From positions 1,801,501-1,865,500 of the forward strand of contig NZ_CP042435.1 in the NCBI RefSeq assembly GCF_007971225.1: a stretch of 64,000 bases of DNA. Direction: 5' to 3'. The notes under the pieces are model-generated. The model was not told the origin of the DNA. It saw only the letters and a list, made by a program, of their open reading frames with translations, and ran no database searches. The translations under genes were made by a program, and so were the position numbers. How positions within the stretch are numbered: the stretch's first letter is position 1; every line of letters begins with the position of its first letter. This document shows, one piece after another, positions 16,764-28,588 of this stretch. This DNA is from Panacibacter ginsenosidivorans (GTDB lineage: Bacteria; Bacteroidota; Bacteroidia; Chitinophagales; Chitinophagaceae).

Positions 16764-18419
16764 TTATTTATACATTAATTCATAATACTCATGTGCCATA
16801 CGATTGCTGTCAAACTGGAAACGCACATCACGCATACCATTTTTCATGATCTGTCTCCATGTATCGTAGTTGTCATAGTATAAAGGCAATACCTGGTTTT
16901 CAAGAATGTCGTACATTTTATTAAGATCATACTCATCCTGCTCATGTACGGTCATATTTTCGTAATCTGCTTTCGGTACTACAAAACCATTGTGACCATG
17001 ATTAATAAACTCCGGTATCCATCCATCATCTGTGGAGAAATTCACTGCGCCATTCATGGCTGCCGTCATACCACTGGTTCCTGATGCTTCGCGTGGCACA
17101 CGTGGATTGTTTAACCAGATATCTGCAGACTGTTTCAAACGTTTGCTTAACCATAATTCATAGCCAATAAGCACTGCCATATTCTTATAGTTCTTGCTTA
17201 AATGTACAAGACTGTTGAATTGCGTGATAGCCGGATAATCAAGCGGGTAAGGCTTTCCGGCCCAGATGATCTGGATAGGATATTTTTTATTATGCATCAG
17301 CGCCTCAAATCTTTCCTTATCCTGTGTTATCATGTCTGCACGTTTATAACCTGCAAACCTGCGTGCCCAAACGATGGTAAGAATATTGGGGTCAAACAGT
17401 TTCCCTGTCTGGTCTGCGATAACATTATTGAATGCTCTTTTCTTCAAATATTTTTTTCGGTCATCAAATGCCCAGTCATTGCCTTCTTCCATTGCACGGT
17501 AAGATTGTTTATCTGCCCAATAGCGCCAGTTCTGTGCATTGGTTATAGAAATGATCGGGCAAATGCCTTCATACTTGCCCCACATTTCACGGGATACGTG
17601 CCCGTGCAACTGTGAAACACCATTGGATATTTTTGCAAAACGCAATGCAACCAATGAATGGTTGAACTGGTCATCTTTTAAACCTGTAAGTTTTCGTACT
17701 TCATCAATACTTAAACCACAGAAATAACTCATTTTATGGCAGAGATAAATATCATGTTTTTCATTGCCTGCTTCTTCAGGTGTGTGTGTGGTAAATACTA
17801 AATGTTTACGCACCATTTCCACGCTCTTGAATTTATTAAGCAAATAAAATGCAGATGAAATACCATGTGCTTCATTCAAATGATAGAAGTCAGGAGCAAA
17901 ACCCAATTCATCTACAAGCTTTGCACCACCAACACCAAGCAAAATAAATTGTGCAACTTTTGTTGCAACATTCGCATCGTATAAACGGTGTGTAATAGTT
18001 TGAGATACATAATCATTTTCCGGAAGATCTGTACTCAGCAAAAACATGGGTGCTGTATTAAATGTTTCCGGGTTTAAATAATATGCTTTAACCCACACAG
18101 GATGTTCATGAATTAGTATCTGAAACTTGATGCCGGGATCTTCAAGAAATGAATAAATTTTTTCCATCCACGTAACCTGCAAAGTCTGATCCTGGTTGCG
18201 TGCCTGGTCGTAATAACCATATTTCCATAATATACCTATGCCAATTAAATTCTGTTTTAATTCATACGCACTGCGCATGTGAGAGCCCGCTAAAAAACCA
18301 AGTCCGCCACTGTAAATTTTTAATGCATTATGTACTGCAAACTCCATGGAGAAGTAAGCCGTTCTTGTTGAATACTGCTCGTCAACCTGATAAGGAACCT
18401 GGAAACTTCTAAAATTCAT
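16764..18419 (-). CDS. glgP: alpha-glucan family phosphorylase (GT35, short form)
   Basis: 551 residues, matching the short alpha-glucan phosphorylase subfamily (classical enzymes are above 800). N-terminal TAYFSMEFAVHNALKIYSGG and GGLGFLAGSHMRSAYEL, central HLNEAHGISSAFYLL, then VWARRFAGYKRADM and PREASGTSGMTAAMNGAVNF are family blocks. The enzyme would release glucose 1-phosphate from glycogen or maltodextrin using inorganic phosphate. Odd point: in the PLP-attachment block E-A-S-G-x-[GS]-x-M-K the lysine is Thr452 (codon ACG at 17064-17066). Either this Bacteroidota branch uses another cofactor lysine, or it is not a PLP phosphorylase; a transferase role is possible. Monocistronic, with its own terminator. 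Confidence 0.82.
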   Translation of the reverse strand: MNFRSFQVPYQVDEQYSTRTAYFSMEFAVHNALKIYSGGLGFLAGSHMRSAYELKQNLIGIGILWKYGYYDQARNQDQTLQVTWMEKIYSFLEDPGIKFQILIHEHPVWVKAYYLNPETFNTAPMFLLSTDLPENDYVSQTITHRLYDANVATKVAQFILLGVGGAKLVDELGFAPDFYHLNEAHGISSAFYLLNKFKSVEMVRKHLVFTTHTPEEAGNEKHDIYLCHKMSYFCGLSIDEVRKLTGLKDDQFNHSLVALRFAKISNGVSQLHGHVSREMWGKYEGICPIISITNAQNWRYWADKQSYRAMEEGNDWAFDDRKKYLKKRAFNNVIADQTGKLFDPNILTIVWARRFAGYKRADMITQDKERFEALMHNKKYPIQIIWAGKPYPLDYPAITQFNSLVHLSKNYKNMAVLIGYELWLSKRLKQSADIWLNNPRVPREASGTSGMTAAMNGAVNFSTDDGWIPEFINHGHNGFVVPKADYENMTVHEQDEYDLNKMYDILENQVLPLYYDNYDTWRQIMKNGMRDVRFQFDSNRMAHEYYELMYK

Positions 18420-18911
18420 GTCAATCGTTTTGGTGAAAAATGCCGCCGCAATTTAGGTTTTATTATTTAAACCGTATTTGTTACACATTAAAATAGGATA
18501 AGTGATAAAATATTAAAGGGCAATGTGCATTTTATGTTTAAAAAAATCCTACAAATAATAATCTCAAACGTTTGCAGTTGATAAATTATTTTTTGGTGAC
18601 GGGCATAAGAATATGCATGATGCTTTGGTTGCGTCGCGCTCTTGTGCTATATATCTTTATTCAATATTTATTTTTTTAAATTAACAATTCAGTTTATAAC
18701 TAGTTCATGAGTAATCTTCAAAACGATTTCTTAACACGTTCACCTGATTTTATAGCCCACAACCAGCAATGCCACTTATCCAAAGCTTATAATATACGTT
18801 TTTAATAATTTATCTTACAGGTTGATTATATTTTCTAAAAAGAACCTGGTGCTCTTAAATATTCGATAAACTTTATTATCAATATAATTTTACCTTTATC
18901 CATTACCCTTT
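18420..18911. other. 492-bp divergent intergenic region
   Basis: Between glgP (-) and the T9SS cargo gene (+). Besides repeat copy 8 (18628-18647) I see only AT-rich DNA with no convincing frame, hairpin or promoter match. Confidence 0.5.
18628..18647 (+). repeat. interspersed core repeat, copy 8 (type A)
   Basis: GTTGCGTCGCGCTCTTGTGC, two differences from the type A core. Left flank ATGCATGATGCTTTG is shared with copies 10 and 22. It pairs with copy 9 at 21118, enclosing one gene. Confidence 0.8.
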
Positions 18912-21017
18912 ATGCATACAAAAATGCAGGAGTTTAAAAAGACATTGGCATTTATTATATTATGGATGATGGTATTTATAATGCCTCTTCAGCTGCAAGC
19001 CCAATCGTGTGCAGACGAATATTTTGATATTCACTTTAACACATTAACTGTTCAAGAACCCAGAAGCAGCATATACACTTCCGAAAATGAAATATTGATG
19101 GCAGGAAATGTACATCGTTATAACTCTTTGTTACAAGATGGGTGGCTTACAAAATTTTCATCAAATGGAACTGTTCAATGGAGCAGGCATTATAAAACGA
19201 ATGTTTACAATTATGTTGTTTTAAATACTGTTATAGCAGTAGAAGACGAAAATTTTATTCTTGCTGGAAATGTGGGAAATGTAGATACAAGCTTTCCCAT
19301 AACGCATCTTTCTCAATATGCATTTTTAATAAAAGTGAATAAATATGGCAACCCAATATGGTCTAAAATACTTGGAAAAATAAATGTTACTTCACTTACT
19401 GAACCGTTTTCCGATGTGAGCGGTATTGAAATAACTAAAGAAGGAGATTATATTTTAGCTGTTAATTATTTAGCTAATAAAGACTATAATGTTATTGTAA
19501 GAACAGATAAAAATGGAAATACAAAATGGGCCACAATAATCCAGTCAACTATTCAGCATGCAACGTTGGGTGCTCCAAAAATAAAACAGCTAAAAAATGG
19601 CGCAATTGTATCTGCAAATTTTATTGGATTCGCTGATGATGCGCACCCTTACCAGCAACAGGGATATTATTTTACTTCCTTAAACAGCGAAACAGGAGCG
19701 CTTAACTGGGAAAGATTTTTACTTGATACGGATACGCTCTCCTTTACCCAGAAAGTGTTTGGCGAAATAACAGGATTTACTGAATTGCCTGGCGGTAAAC
19801 TTAGATTTATTAGTTCTTATGCTGATACAAAATACTTTTATGGAAGAGAAACAAAAAAATTGTTCAATTATATAACAGACAGCCTTGGTTTTCTTTCAAA
19901 GGTAATAAGCTATACAAATGATAGCCCGCCTTTATATGCCTCATCAGGTACTAATATAGCAAATACCGGAAACAGGGTGATACTAATGGATAATGCAGAT
20001 ACCGCTTTTCTTATGGAAGTAGAGCCTGAGGGAAATATAAAATGGCAAAAATCTTACCCCGGACTTGGACGAAGCCAGGAAACAAATGCATTATTTAGTA
20101 CAGAATTTGGTCATTACTTTTTTTCATTTACTCAGAATGGGGGAAGCAAATTTTTACAGCTTATTAAAACTGATCCCTTTGGCAATGGAGGATGTATCGG
20201 AGCTCCTAAAAATATAAAAGCAAATGATGCCACTACAGCATTTATTAACCGGCCCATTCATTTAGTATATCAACAGCCTTCTGTGCAATGGAACGATTTT
20301 TCTTTATTATCATCAGCTGACTATTTTATTAAAGGGGAATATGGCTGTAAGCAACTTTGCTGCACTGATGTAACTGATACTGCATCTAAGATAAATTTAT
20401 GTAATATTTCATCTTATATTTTACCTAATAACGATACCATTAAAAACTCCGGCACTTATACTATTAAGTTCAAAACAATTAAAGGTTGTGACAGTCTGGT
20501 ATACTACAATGTAGATTTCGCTTTCACTCCACAATTAAGCCTGGGAGCAGACAGGTGCCTGGGACAGAAAGATACCATTATTTTAAAAACACAGGAGGGT
20601 TATACCAATTATGTGTGGGATGGACTCAATACGACTGAAAATACTTTTTCTGTTCATGAGCCCGGAGTTTATAAAGTTAATGTTACAAACCGCTGTGGGT
20701 TTAAAGAAGATACCATTAACGTATTTAAACAATGCGAATTTGAAATACATATGCCAAATGCATTTACACCAAATGGTGACAATGTGAATGACATTTTTCG
20801 TGTACCACCACAGGTGAATAACCTCCTTGTAAGCTTTACGGTTTTCAACCGTTGGGGGCAGATAGTTTTTAGAACTTCTAATATTTCTGAAGGCTGGAAT
20901 GGAATGCTTAAAAATTATCCTGCACCTTCCGGCACTTATGTCTATTATGTAGTTATGAAATCAATCGATGGTAGAAAAAACATAAGTAAAAGCGGTTATT
21001 TAACATTAGTTAGATAA
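18912..21017 (+). CDS. secreted protein with T9SS type B C-terminal domain
   Basis: 701 residues. N-terminal signal peptide (TLAFIILWMMVFIMPLQLQA, cleavage near residue 30; M5 is an alternative start). The body, roughly residues 40-430, has repeating beta-rich segments such as GWLTKFSSNGTVQWSRHY, FLIKVNKYGNPIWSKILG and VRTDKNGNTKWATIIQ, typical of a beta-propeller-like delta-60 or PQQ-like repeat. A cysteine-rich linker follows. The C-terminus HMPNAFTPNGDNVNDIFRVP, FNRWG, GWNG and GTYVYYVVM is a type B sorting domain. It should reach the cell surface through T9SS. Function unknown. It is the only gene between repeat copies 8 and 9. Confidence 0.85.
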   Translation: MHTKMQEFKKTLAFIILWMMVFIMPLQLQAQSCADEYFDIHFNTLTVQEPRSSIYTSENEILMAGNVHRYNSLLQDGWLTKFSSNGTVQWSRHYKTNVYNYVVLNTVIAVEDENFILAGNVGNVDTSFPITHLSQYAFLIKVNKYGNPIWSKILGKINVTSLTEPFSDVSGIEITKEGDYILAVNYLANKDYNVIVRTDKNGNTKWATIIQSTIQHATLGAPKIKQLKNGAIVSANFIGFADDAHPYQQQGYYFTSLNSETGALNWERFLLDTDTLSFTQKVFGEITGFTELPGGKLRFISSYADTKYFYGRETKKLFNYITDSLGFLSKVISYTNDSPPLYASSGTNIANTGNRVILMDNADTAFLMEVEPEGNIKWQKSYPGLGRSQETNALFSTEFGHYFFSFTQNGGSKFLQLIKTDPFGNGGCIGAPKNIKANDATTAFINRPIHLVYQQPSVQWNDFSLLSSADYFIKGEYGCKQLCCTDVTDTASKINLCNISSYILPNNDTIKNSGTYTIKFKTIKGCDSLVYYNVDFAFTPQLSLGADRCLGQKDTIILKTQEGYTNYVWDGLNTTENTFSVHEPGVYKVNVTNRCGFKEDTINVFKQCEFEIHMPNAFTPNGDNVNDIFRVPPQVNNLLVSFTVFNRWGQIVFRTSNISEGWNGMLKNYPAPSGTYVYYVVMKSIDGRKNISKSGYLTLVR

Positions 21018-21117
21018 ATATATGGATAAGATTTTTTGCATTTAGGTAATGCCGGTTTACAAAGTTTGGCTTATCATTTTATTTAAGTAAAATAATCTGT
21101 GCACAATAGCCCCAACC

Positions 21118-21137
21118 GCACAAGTGAGTGACACAAC
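21118..21137 (-). repeat. interspersed core repeat, copy 9 (type B)
   Basis: GCACAAGTGAGTGACACAAC, followed by CGGCGATGCCAC and GGCCCGTAACA. It closes the pair opened by copy 8. Confidence 0.85.
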
Positions 21138-21234
21138 CGGCGATGCCACAGGCACTTCGGCCCGTAACACAATCTTCTTCTCATATTTCCGCACTATGCC
21201 TTACTTTTGCGCCTTCTTAAAAGAGCAGCAATAA

Positions 21235-22860
<1,626 letters not shown>

Positions 22861-22895
22861 TATGCGGATGAGTGGACAAGCATATATGCGGATGA
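22861..22895 (+). repeat. short direct repeat after the ABC-F stop
   Basis: TATGCGGATGA occurs at 22861-22871 and 22885-22895 (24-bp period), just past the TAA. It may be a small tandem duplication of the gene end; the preceding coding bases ATGTATGCG are similar. Confidence 0.5.
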
Positions 22896-22920
22896 AATAA
22901 AATATTCGATAATTATAAGA

Positions 22921-22948
22921 AAGCTCACAATTTATGTGGGCTTTTTTT
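22921..22948 (+). terminator. intrinsic terminator of the ABC-F gene
   Basis: Nine-bp stem AAGCTCACA (22921-22929) and TGTGGGCTT (22935-22943), one T-G wobble, 5-nt loop, then a T-run to 22948. The following ATGAGCCTGGCT is the outer end of repeat copy 10. Confidence 0.85.
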
Positions 22949-22982
22949 ATGAGCCTGGCTTAAGAATGGGAATGATGCTTTT

Positions 22983-23126
22983 GTTGCGTCGCACACTTGT
23001 ACTTATCCAATTCAACGCAGCAAAGACCCGCTTTATTAAAACATTTTGATTAACTGATCCTTCCCCGGGCAATAATATCAATCTCAAAGATCATACATGT
23101 AGAAACGCACAAGTGAGTGACACAAC
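22983..23126. repeat. inverted pair, copies 10 (type A, +) and 11 (type B, -)
   Basis: Copy 10, 22983-23002, is GTTGCGTCGCACACTTGTAC with outer flank TTTTATGAGCCTGGCTTAAG directly after the terminator T-run. Copy 11, 23107-23126, is GCACAAGTGAGTGACACAAC, followed by AAAGATGCCACGAAGAAC. The interior of 104 bp is non-coding. One arm is type A and the other type B. Confidence 0.85.
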
Positions 23127-23166
23127 AAAGATGCCACGAAGAACAAATGCCTGCAACAAACAAATA

Positions 23167-24009
23167 CTAACCATTAATGATCTCGCCACCATTCGGATGC
23201 AGGAATTGTCCGGAGATATAACTGCTGTCATCGCATGCAAGAAACAAATAAGACGGCGCTACTTCAACAGGCTCTCCTGGCCTTTGCATGGGAGCTTTCT
23301 TCCCGTGTTCTTTAATACGTTTCTTATCAAAACTCGAAACGATCAATGGCGTCCATATCGGGCCGGGTGCAACACCGTTTACACGTATGCCTTTCTGCAC
23401 AAGGTTTTCTGACAAGCTACGCGTAAAAGAAACGATAGCGCCTTTGGTTGCCGAATAATCGATCAAAGCTTTACTACCGCGGTATGCCGTAACGGATGAA
23501 GTATTAATAATACTGCTTCCTTTTCGCATATGCAGCAATGCATACTTTGTTATGAAGAACATGGAGTAAATATTTACTTCAAACGTGTGCTTCAGGTGCT
23601 TTGTAGTAATATCTTCAAGGCTCTTTGCTTCATAATGAATGGCGGCATTATTTACGAGCACATTAATTTTTTTAAATGTCTTAATCGTTTCTTTAATCAC
23701 CTGTTTGCAATGTTGCTCATTGCTTATATCTCCGGGTATCAATATGCATTTTCTACCATACTGTTCTTCGATGGTTGTTTTAGTATCTTTTGCATCCTTA
23801 TGTTCTTTCCAATAAGATATCGCTATATCTGCGCCTTCTTTTGCAAAGAGAATAGCTACAGCTTTTCCGATGCCGCTATCTCCGCCTGTTATCAATGCAA
23901 CTTTATTTTTAAGCTTTGGTGTCGCAGCAACTTTCAGGTCATTACTCACGGGATCAGGGTGCATGGCACTTTCACTGCCAGGTCTTTGTTGAGGTGTAGC
24001 TTTTTTCAT
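23167..24009 (-). CDS. SDR family oxidoreductase (YghA/general-stress type)
   Basis: 280 residues. An N-terminal extension of about 35 residues (QQRPGSESAMHPDP) is typical of the YghA/GsiB-cluster SDRs. The Rossmann glycine motif is ALITGGDSGIGKAVAI; NNAA is at about residue 120; the catalytic Ser is in IINTSSVTAYRGS, and the Tyr-x-x-x-Lys is YSATKGA. The Gly-rich turn with 'SYWKEHKDA' leaves cofactor choice open. It probably reduces or oxidises an aldehyde or sugar under stress. It lies 11 bp downstream of ligD on the same strand, so it is likely in one operon with ku and ligD; such SDRs often accompany general stress genes. Confidence 0.85.
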   Translation of the reverse strand: MKKATPQQRPGSESAMHPDPVSNDLKVAATPKLKNKVALITGGDSGIGKAVAILFAKEGADIAISYWKEHKDAKDTKTTIEEQYGRKCILIPGDISNEQHCKQVIKETIKTFKKINVLVNNAAIHYEAKSLEDITTKHLKHTFEVNIYSMFFITKYALLHMRKGSSIINTSSVTAYRGSKALIDYSATKGAIVSFTRSLSENLVQKGIRVNGVAPGPIWTPLIVSSFDKKRIKEHGKKAPMQRPGEPVEVAPSYLFLACDDSSYISGQFLHPNGGEIING

Positions 24010-24020
24010 AGTAATATTAT

Positions 24021-26450
24021 TTAGACATTCAACAATTTCAAAGCTTTCTGTATGTTATTTGAAGTAGTAAGTACTTTACTAAAAAGATCATGTTTCTTTT
24101 CCAATCTTTCAGGCATGTTTTGTATGTTGAACTGGGATGGATGCAGTTTATGATTTACTTCTTTCCACTCCAATGCGGCAGATGCATTTGCTCCTTCAAC
24201 AGGCCTGAGGCTGTACACAGATGCCAGCGTTTGCCCGCTCCTGTTTTGCAAGTAATCTATATAAATATGTGGTCCACGTTTACTTAATGAACGCTCTATA
24301 GAAGTTGTATCCGGTAACTGTTCATGAACCAATGATGCAATGATGTGCGCAAAATCTTTTACCGTATTATAATCATATTTATTTTTCATTGGCGCATAAA
24401 CATGCAACCCGGAGGCGCCGGATGTTTTACAAAAACTTATTATACCTGCCTGGTCTAAAATTTCTTTTGTAACAAGCGCAACATCTACAACCTGCGTAAA
24501 ATCATTTTTATCGGAAGGATCAATATCAATTACCATCCAGGTTGGATGATCAGGTTTTTGAACAGTGCTGTTCCATGGATTGATCTCAATACAACCAAGA
24601 TTGGCGAGATACAATAATGTTGCTTTATTGTTGCACACAATATAATCAACTGTCTTGTTGCTGCTCTCACTGTGCACAGGAAATACAGAAGCATATTTTG
24701 GTGCATGTTCACCTGCATCTTTATGAAAAAACCCTGCATCTCTGATACCGTTTGGATTTCGCTTCAGCGATAATGGTCTGTTCTTTAAATGCGGCAGTAT
24801 ATATTTTGAAATACTGTCATAATAATTTACCAGATCGCCTTTCGTATAACCTTCATCGGGCCAGAAAATCTTATGTTGATTGGTGATGACAATAACATCT
24901 TTCCCAATAGTTACTTTTCTTTCTTTGGCAACAGGTTCTATTGCATTTTCACTTTCATCGTTCACAGCACTTATATTTTTTTCGTCACGTAATCTTAAAA
25001 ATACGGGATGGCGAAAGCTGCCATCTCTTGTTATTTCTGTATATGCAATATCGGCAACCAGTTTCGGCTTGAGCCATGTTGTCTCACCATTAACCGGCAC
25101 TTCCTCTTTAAATGGTGAAGCATCTGTTTCCAAAGGCTTCATTAATTTTTTTAGGGATGCAAGCAGATCATTGTTAAAACCTGTGCCTACATGACCGCGA
25201 TATTGCCAGCCTTTTCCTTTTTTATTTGCAAGTATCAAAGATCCGAAATGATGCCTCCCTCCTTTTGGTTCTGTATAACCAACAATAACAGATTCGGTGC
25301 TTTGCACATTTTTTATCTTAAGCCATTCTTTACTGCGTGCGCCTTTTGCATAAGTGCTGTCTTTCTTTTTTGCAATAATTCCCTCGAGTCCTTGTTCTTT
25401 TGCAGTTGCAAAAAATGAAATGCCTTTTTCATCAACGTCATCGCAGTAACGGATAACACCATTCTTCTTCAACATTTTTTTCACCAGTTCTTTCCTGTCT
25501 GTCAATGGAAGCTCTGTTGTTGATTTTCCATCCAACATCAGCATATCGAAAACATAATACATCAAAGGATAATTCAAATGATTTTCGTAATGCTGCAGCT
25601 TTTGAAAATCGGGAAGATTTTTATCGTTCAGCAAAACGATCTCACCATCGAGTATTACATCATGTTTTATCTTTTGCAGTTCTTTTACTATAGCTGGAAA
25701 ACGTTCTGAAAAATCTATACCATTACGTGAATAAAATTTCACTTCACCTTTTTTTATTTCAGCTATAGCACGATACCCATCCCATTTTATTTCAAACAAC
25801 CAGTCTTTATCATCAAATGCATTCTTAGCAATTGATGCAAGCATTGGCTTTATGTAAGTCGCTATTTTTTTTGCTTTTCCATGTCTTATTGACGCTACCG
25901 TTTTCTTTGCTATTACGCCATTCTTTTCATCTTCAGCATCGTACAACTTATTTACAGAATAGTCATCCTTGTGTTTTATCATTAACCAGTTCTTCTCATC
26001 TTTCTTCAGGCGTACCAAAACAAACTCACCTTTTAATTTTTTTCCTTTCAGCGAAAATTTTATTTCACCCTTTTTTATGTTTGCCAATGCTTTTGCTTCT
26101 GTTATTGGTTCGTGCTTTTCATCAACAGGGATAAACGTTCCATTATCCCAAATCTGCACTGTACCCGCTCCATAATTGCCTTTCGGAATGGTTCCTTTGA
26201 AAGTAATATAATCAACCGGGTGATCTTCGACCATTACCGCCAATCTTTTCTCAGAAGGATTCAATGAAGGGCCTTTTGGCACAGCCCAACTTTTCAACAC
26301 ACCTCCCAACTCCAGGCGAAAATCATAATGAAGATGAGAGGCATCATGCCTTTGAACAACAAAACGAGAACCTTTTTTCCTTGCTGCACTTCCTTTTGGT
26401 TCTCGTGTTTGTTTAAAGTCTCTTTTTTTATGATAAGTGCTTAAACTCAT
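24021..26450 (-). CDS. ligD: DNA ligase D (3'-phosphoesterase, ligase and polymerase domains)
   Basis: 809 residues in the order PE-LIG-POL. PE, about 25-170: [20 protein letters not shown] with the metal-binding His/Asp residues, and [23 protein letters not shown], about 200-500: the AMP-accepting lysine in [16 protein letters not shown], then [22 protein letters not shown] and [15 protein letters not shown], about 530-800: [20 protein letters not shown], then VIDIDPSD with the two catalytic Asp, and [14 protein letters not shown]. Together with Ku it joins double-strand breaks by non-homologous end joining, filling and trimming ends. The ATG overlaps the ku stop by 4 bp (ATGA), showing coupled translation. 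Confidence 0.96.
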   Translation of the reverse strand: MSLSTYHKKRDFKQTREPKGSAARKKGSRFVVQRHDASHLHYDFRLELGGVLKSWAVPKGPSLNPSEKRLAVMVEDHPVDYITFKGTIPKGNYGAGTVQIWDNGTFIPVDEKHEPITEAKALANIKKGEIKFSLKGKKLKGEFVLVRLKKDEKNWLMIKHKDDYSVNKLYDAEDEKNGVIAKKTVASIRHGKAKKIATYIKPMLASIAKNAFDDKDWLFEIKWDGYRAIAEIKKGEVKFYSRNGIDFSERFPAIVKELQKIKHDVILDGEIVLLNDKNLPDFQKLQHYENHLNYPLMYYVFDMLMLDGKSTTELPLTDRKELVKKMLKKNGVIRYCDDVDEKGISFFATAKEQGLEGIIAKKKDSTYAKGARSKEWLKIKNVQSTESVIVGYTEPKGGRHHFGSLILANKKGKGWQYRGHVGTGFNNDLLASLKKLMKPLETDASPFKEEVPVNGETTWLKPKLVADIAYTEITRDGSFRHPVFLRLRDEKNISAVNDESENAIEPVAKERKVTIGKDVIVITNQHKIFWPDEGYTKGDLVNYYDSISKYILPHLKNRPLSLKRNPNGIRDAGFFHKDAGEHAPKYASVFPVHSESSNKTVDYIVCNNKATLLYLANLGCIEINPWNSTVQKPDHPTWMVIDIDPSDKNDFTQVVDVALVTKEILDQAGIISFCKTSGASGLHVYAPMKNKYDYNTVKDFAHIIASLVHEQLPDTTSIERSLSKRGPHIYIDYLQNRSGQTLASVYSLRPVEGANASAALEWKEVNHKLHPSQFNIQNMPERLEKKHDLFSKVLTTSNNIQKALKLLNV

Positions 26451-27229
26451 GATGCTTTTCTTTTAGTTGATCCGGATCCTGATAAGCTTGCCTTTAGTTG
26501 TTCCATCAGGTCTTTTGTATTGCTATGTACAACTTTCATAGGCTTATATGCAACTTGTTTACCTTTTGCTTTTGCGCGAATTACTTTCAATAGTTTGTCA
26601 GAATAATCATCTTTAAATTTTGATGGATCAAATGGTTTTGTCAACTGATTAATTAGAGATGTTGCCATCTTTACTTCTGCAGGTTTGCTTTTTGCTGTTG
26701 GAATTTTTAAATCTGCCGTCTTTCTTATTTCTTCTGCAAAACGAATCCTGTTAAGCACCAATACATCATCAATTGTTTTAATGATACAAACATGTTCTCT
26801 GTTGCGCATTACAAAAGTGCCCACACCTGCCTTTGCAGTTTTTTTTAACGCATCCCGCAGTAAAACATAGGCACGGCCTCCGGTTTTCTGTGGCTCCAGG
26901 TAATAGGGCGCTTCAAAGTAGGTACTATCAATTTCTTTTTCATCAACGAATTGAATGATCTCTATATGATCTGTCTTTTCAGGACTTGCTTTTGCAAAAT
27001 CTTTATCGTCAAGTATTACATACTTATCATTCAACATGTATGCTCTCACTATGTTTTCCCATGGCACTTCTTTGCCAGTATGTTCATTTACACGTTTAAA
27101 TTTTATATTGGCGTGCCCATTCTTGTCGAGCATATCAAGATCGAGTGTACTTTCTTCAACGGCGCTGTACATTTTTATGGGAATATTTACAAGCCCAAAA
27201 CCAATTGAACCGGTCCAGATCGCTTTCAT
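26447..27229 (-). CDS. ku: Ku protein, non-homologous end joining
   Basis: 260 residues, typical for bacterial Ku. The N-terminal [20 protein letters not shown] is the family hallmark, then the beta-barrel core ([35 protein letters not shown]). It ends with a Lys-rich, Ser/Gly tail ([10 protein letters not shown], then [10 protein letters not shown]) that in other species helps DNA binding and LigD recruitment. It forms a ring-shaped homodimer on DNA ends and recruits LigD, encoded directly downstream with a 4-bp overlap. It leads the ku-ligD-SDR operon. Confidence 0.96.
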   Translation of the reverse strand: MKAIWTGSIGFGLVNIPIKMYSAVEESTLDLDMLDKNGHANIKFKRVNEHTGKEVPWENIVRAYMLNDKYVILDDKDFAKASPEKTDHIEIIQFVDEKEIDSTYFEAPYYLEPQKTGGRAYVLLRDALKKTAKAGVGTFVMRNREHVCIIKTIDDVLVLNRIRFAEEIRKTADLKIPTAKSKPAEVKMATSLINQLTKPFDPSKFKDDYSDKLLKVIRAKAKGKQVAYKPMKVVHSNTKDLMEQLKASLSGSGSTKRKAS

Positions 27230-27324
27230 ATAAATACATTTAAAGATTAACTACAAAAACATATCCAGATTAATTTACGACAATTATTTTTATGAGCCGG
27301 GCTGCAATGCAGGTGGCATCTACT

Positions 27325-27465
27325 CTTGCGTCGCACTCTTGTACAGCACTACACATTTCAGCAAGTGAAAAAGCAATTGTGACATGTGAAATAGAGTTTT
27401 GCCTTTTTACCTTTCATTTTTCACCCGTTCATAAATGTTCCGAACGCACAAGTGAGTGACACAAC
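27325..27465. repeat. inverted pair, copies 12 (type A, +) and 13 (type B, -)
   Basis: Copy 12, 27325-27344, is CTTGCGTCGCACTCTTGTAC with a near-perfect outer flank TTTTTATGAGCCGGGCTGCA (27286-27305). Copy 13, 27446-27465, is GCACAAGTGAGTGACACAAC, preceded by GTTCCGAAC and followed by AGGCGATACCACGAAGAAC. The interior of 101 bp is non-coding. Confidence 0.87.
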
Positions 27466-27502
27466 AGGCGATACCACGAAGAACCACTGCCGGTTAAAAA
27501 AT

Positions 27503-28588
27503 TTAATTCTCCAAAATCTTCATCACAATTTTTTCTTCCGGAGTAAGGTCAGCTTTATTATCATTTACTTCCATCTTTTCAAGTTCGTTCAAATATTTTT
27601 CAAGCGTTTTATCTTCATACATACTTATGATGATTGGGTGCACATAATATTTTTTACACACTGTTCTTGTATTGCCAAGACTTTTTGCAACATTATCCAA
27701 CGCCTCAACAACCTTCTTTTTTGACTCAGCTTCCGTTTCAAAAAAACCAAGCTCTTTAAATGCAAGAAAAGCGTTGACTGTTCCCGCCCACGTTCTGAAA
27801 TCCTTTGCTGTAAAGTCTTCGCCACTGATCTCTTTGATATAATTATTTACCATGCCCGAATCAATGCTCCTACGTTCTTTGTTCACATCAAAATACTGAA
27901 AGAGTTCTTTCCCTGGAATATCGCGGCATTGTTTTACAATCCTTGCTAAACGCTTACTTGTAATATTCACATCATGCTCCACACCTTTCTTTCCTTTAAA
28001 CATGAATTGCAACTTACTACCTTCTATGGCCACATGTTTGTCTTTCAACGTTGTTAAACCAAATGAACCATACAATTTTTCATACGTACTATTACCAACA
28101 CGAATATTTGTTCTTTGCATAAGACTGACCACCGCAGCCAATACTTTTCTTTGTGAAAGTTCCGGTAAAGCCAGGTCTTTTTCTAACTGCAATCTTATTG
28201 CAGGTAATGCTTTTGCAAAAGCTATCATTTTATAAAACTTGGTATGGTTGCGCAGATGATTCCATGCCGGATGATAACGATATTGTTTACGCTTCAATGC
28301 ATCTTTTCCTGTAACCTGCAGGTGCCCGTTTGCCAAAGCACAGATCCACACATCTTCCCACGCGGGTGGTATTACAAGGCTTTTAATGCGATCAAGCTCT
28401 TTTTTAATTTTTATTTTCCTGTTATTAAAAACATAATCAAAGTTCTTCTCATTGCGAACACGCAGAATGCCCGGCTGGCTGTCTGAAACATAAATGAGAT
28501 CAACAGCTTTAGCAGCTTTCACAGGATCTTTACCAATTCGTTTGATCTTTTGTTTGTTAAGAGCAGGAACAATTTCTATGGCTTCCAT
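27503..28588 (-). CDS. DNA topoisomerase IB (poxvirus/eukaryote-like)
   Basis: 361 residues. YVSDSQPGILRVRNEKNFDY starts the small N-terminal domain, followed by IPPAWEDVWICALANGHLQV and RKQYRYHPAW (DNA-binding block). LMQRTNIRVGNSTYEKLYGS gives a catalytic Arg, KDFRTWAGTVNAF another active-site Arg, and KKYYVHPIII near residue 314 the nucleophilic Tyr. It relaxes positive and negative supercoils through a 3'-phosphotyrosine link, with no ATP needed. In Bacteroidota it often sits with Ku/LigD genes, as here, where it is just upstream on the same strand but separated by a repeat pair. An extended C-terminal tail of about 40 residues is acidic and basic mixed. Confidence 0.93.
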   Translation of the reverse strand: MEAIEIVPALNKQKIKRIGKDPVKAAKAVDLIYVSDSQPGILRVRNEKNFDYVFNNRKIKIKKELDRIKSLVIPPAWEDVWICALANGHLQVTGKDALKRKQYRYHPAWNHLRNHTKFYKMIAFAKALPAIRLQLEKDLALPELSQRKVLAAVVSLMQRTNIRVGNSTYEKLYGSFGLTTLKDKHVAIEGSKLQFMFKGKKGVEHDVNITSKRLARIVKQCRDIPGKELFQYFDVNKERRSIDSGMVNNYIKEISGEDFTAKDFRTWAGTVNAFLAFKELGFFETEAESKKKVVEALDNVAKSLGNTRTVCKKYYVHPIIISMYEDKTLEKYLNELEKMEVNDNKADLTPEEKIVMKILEN

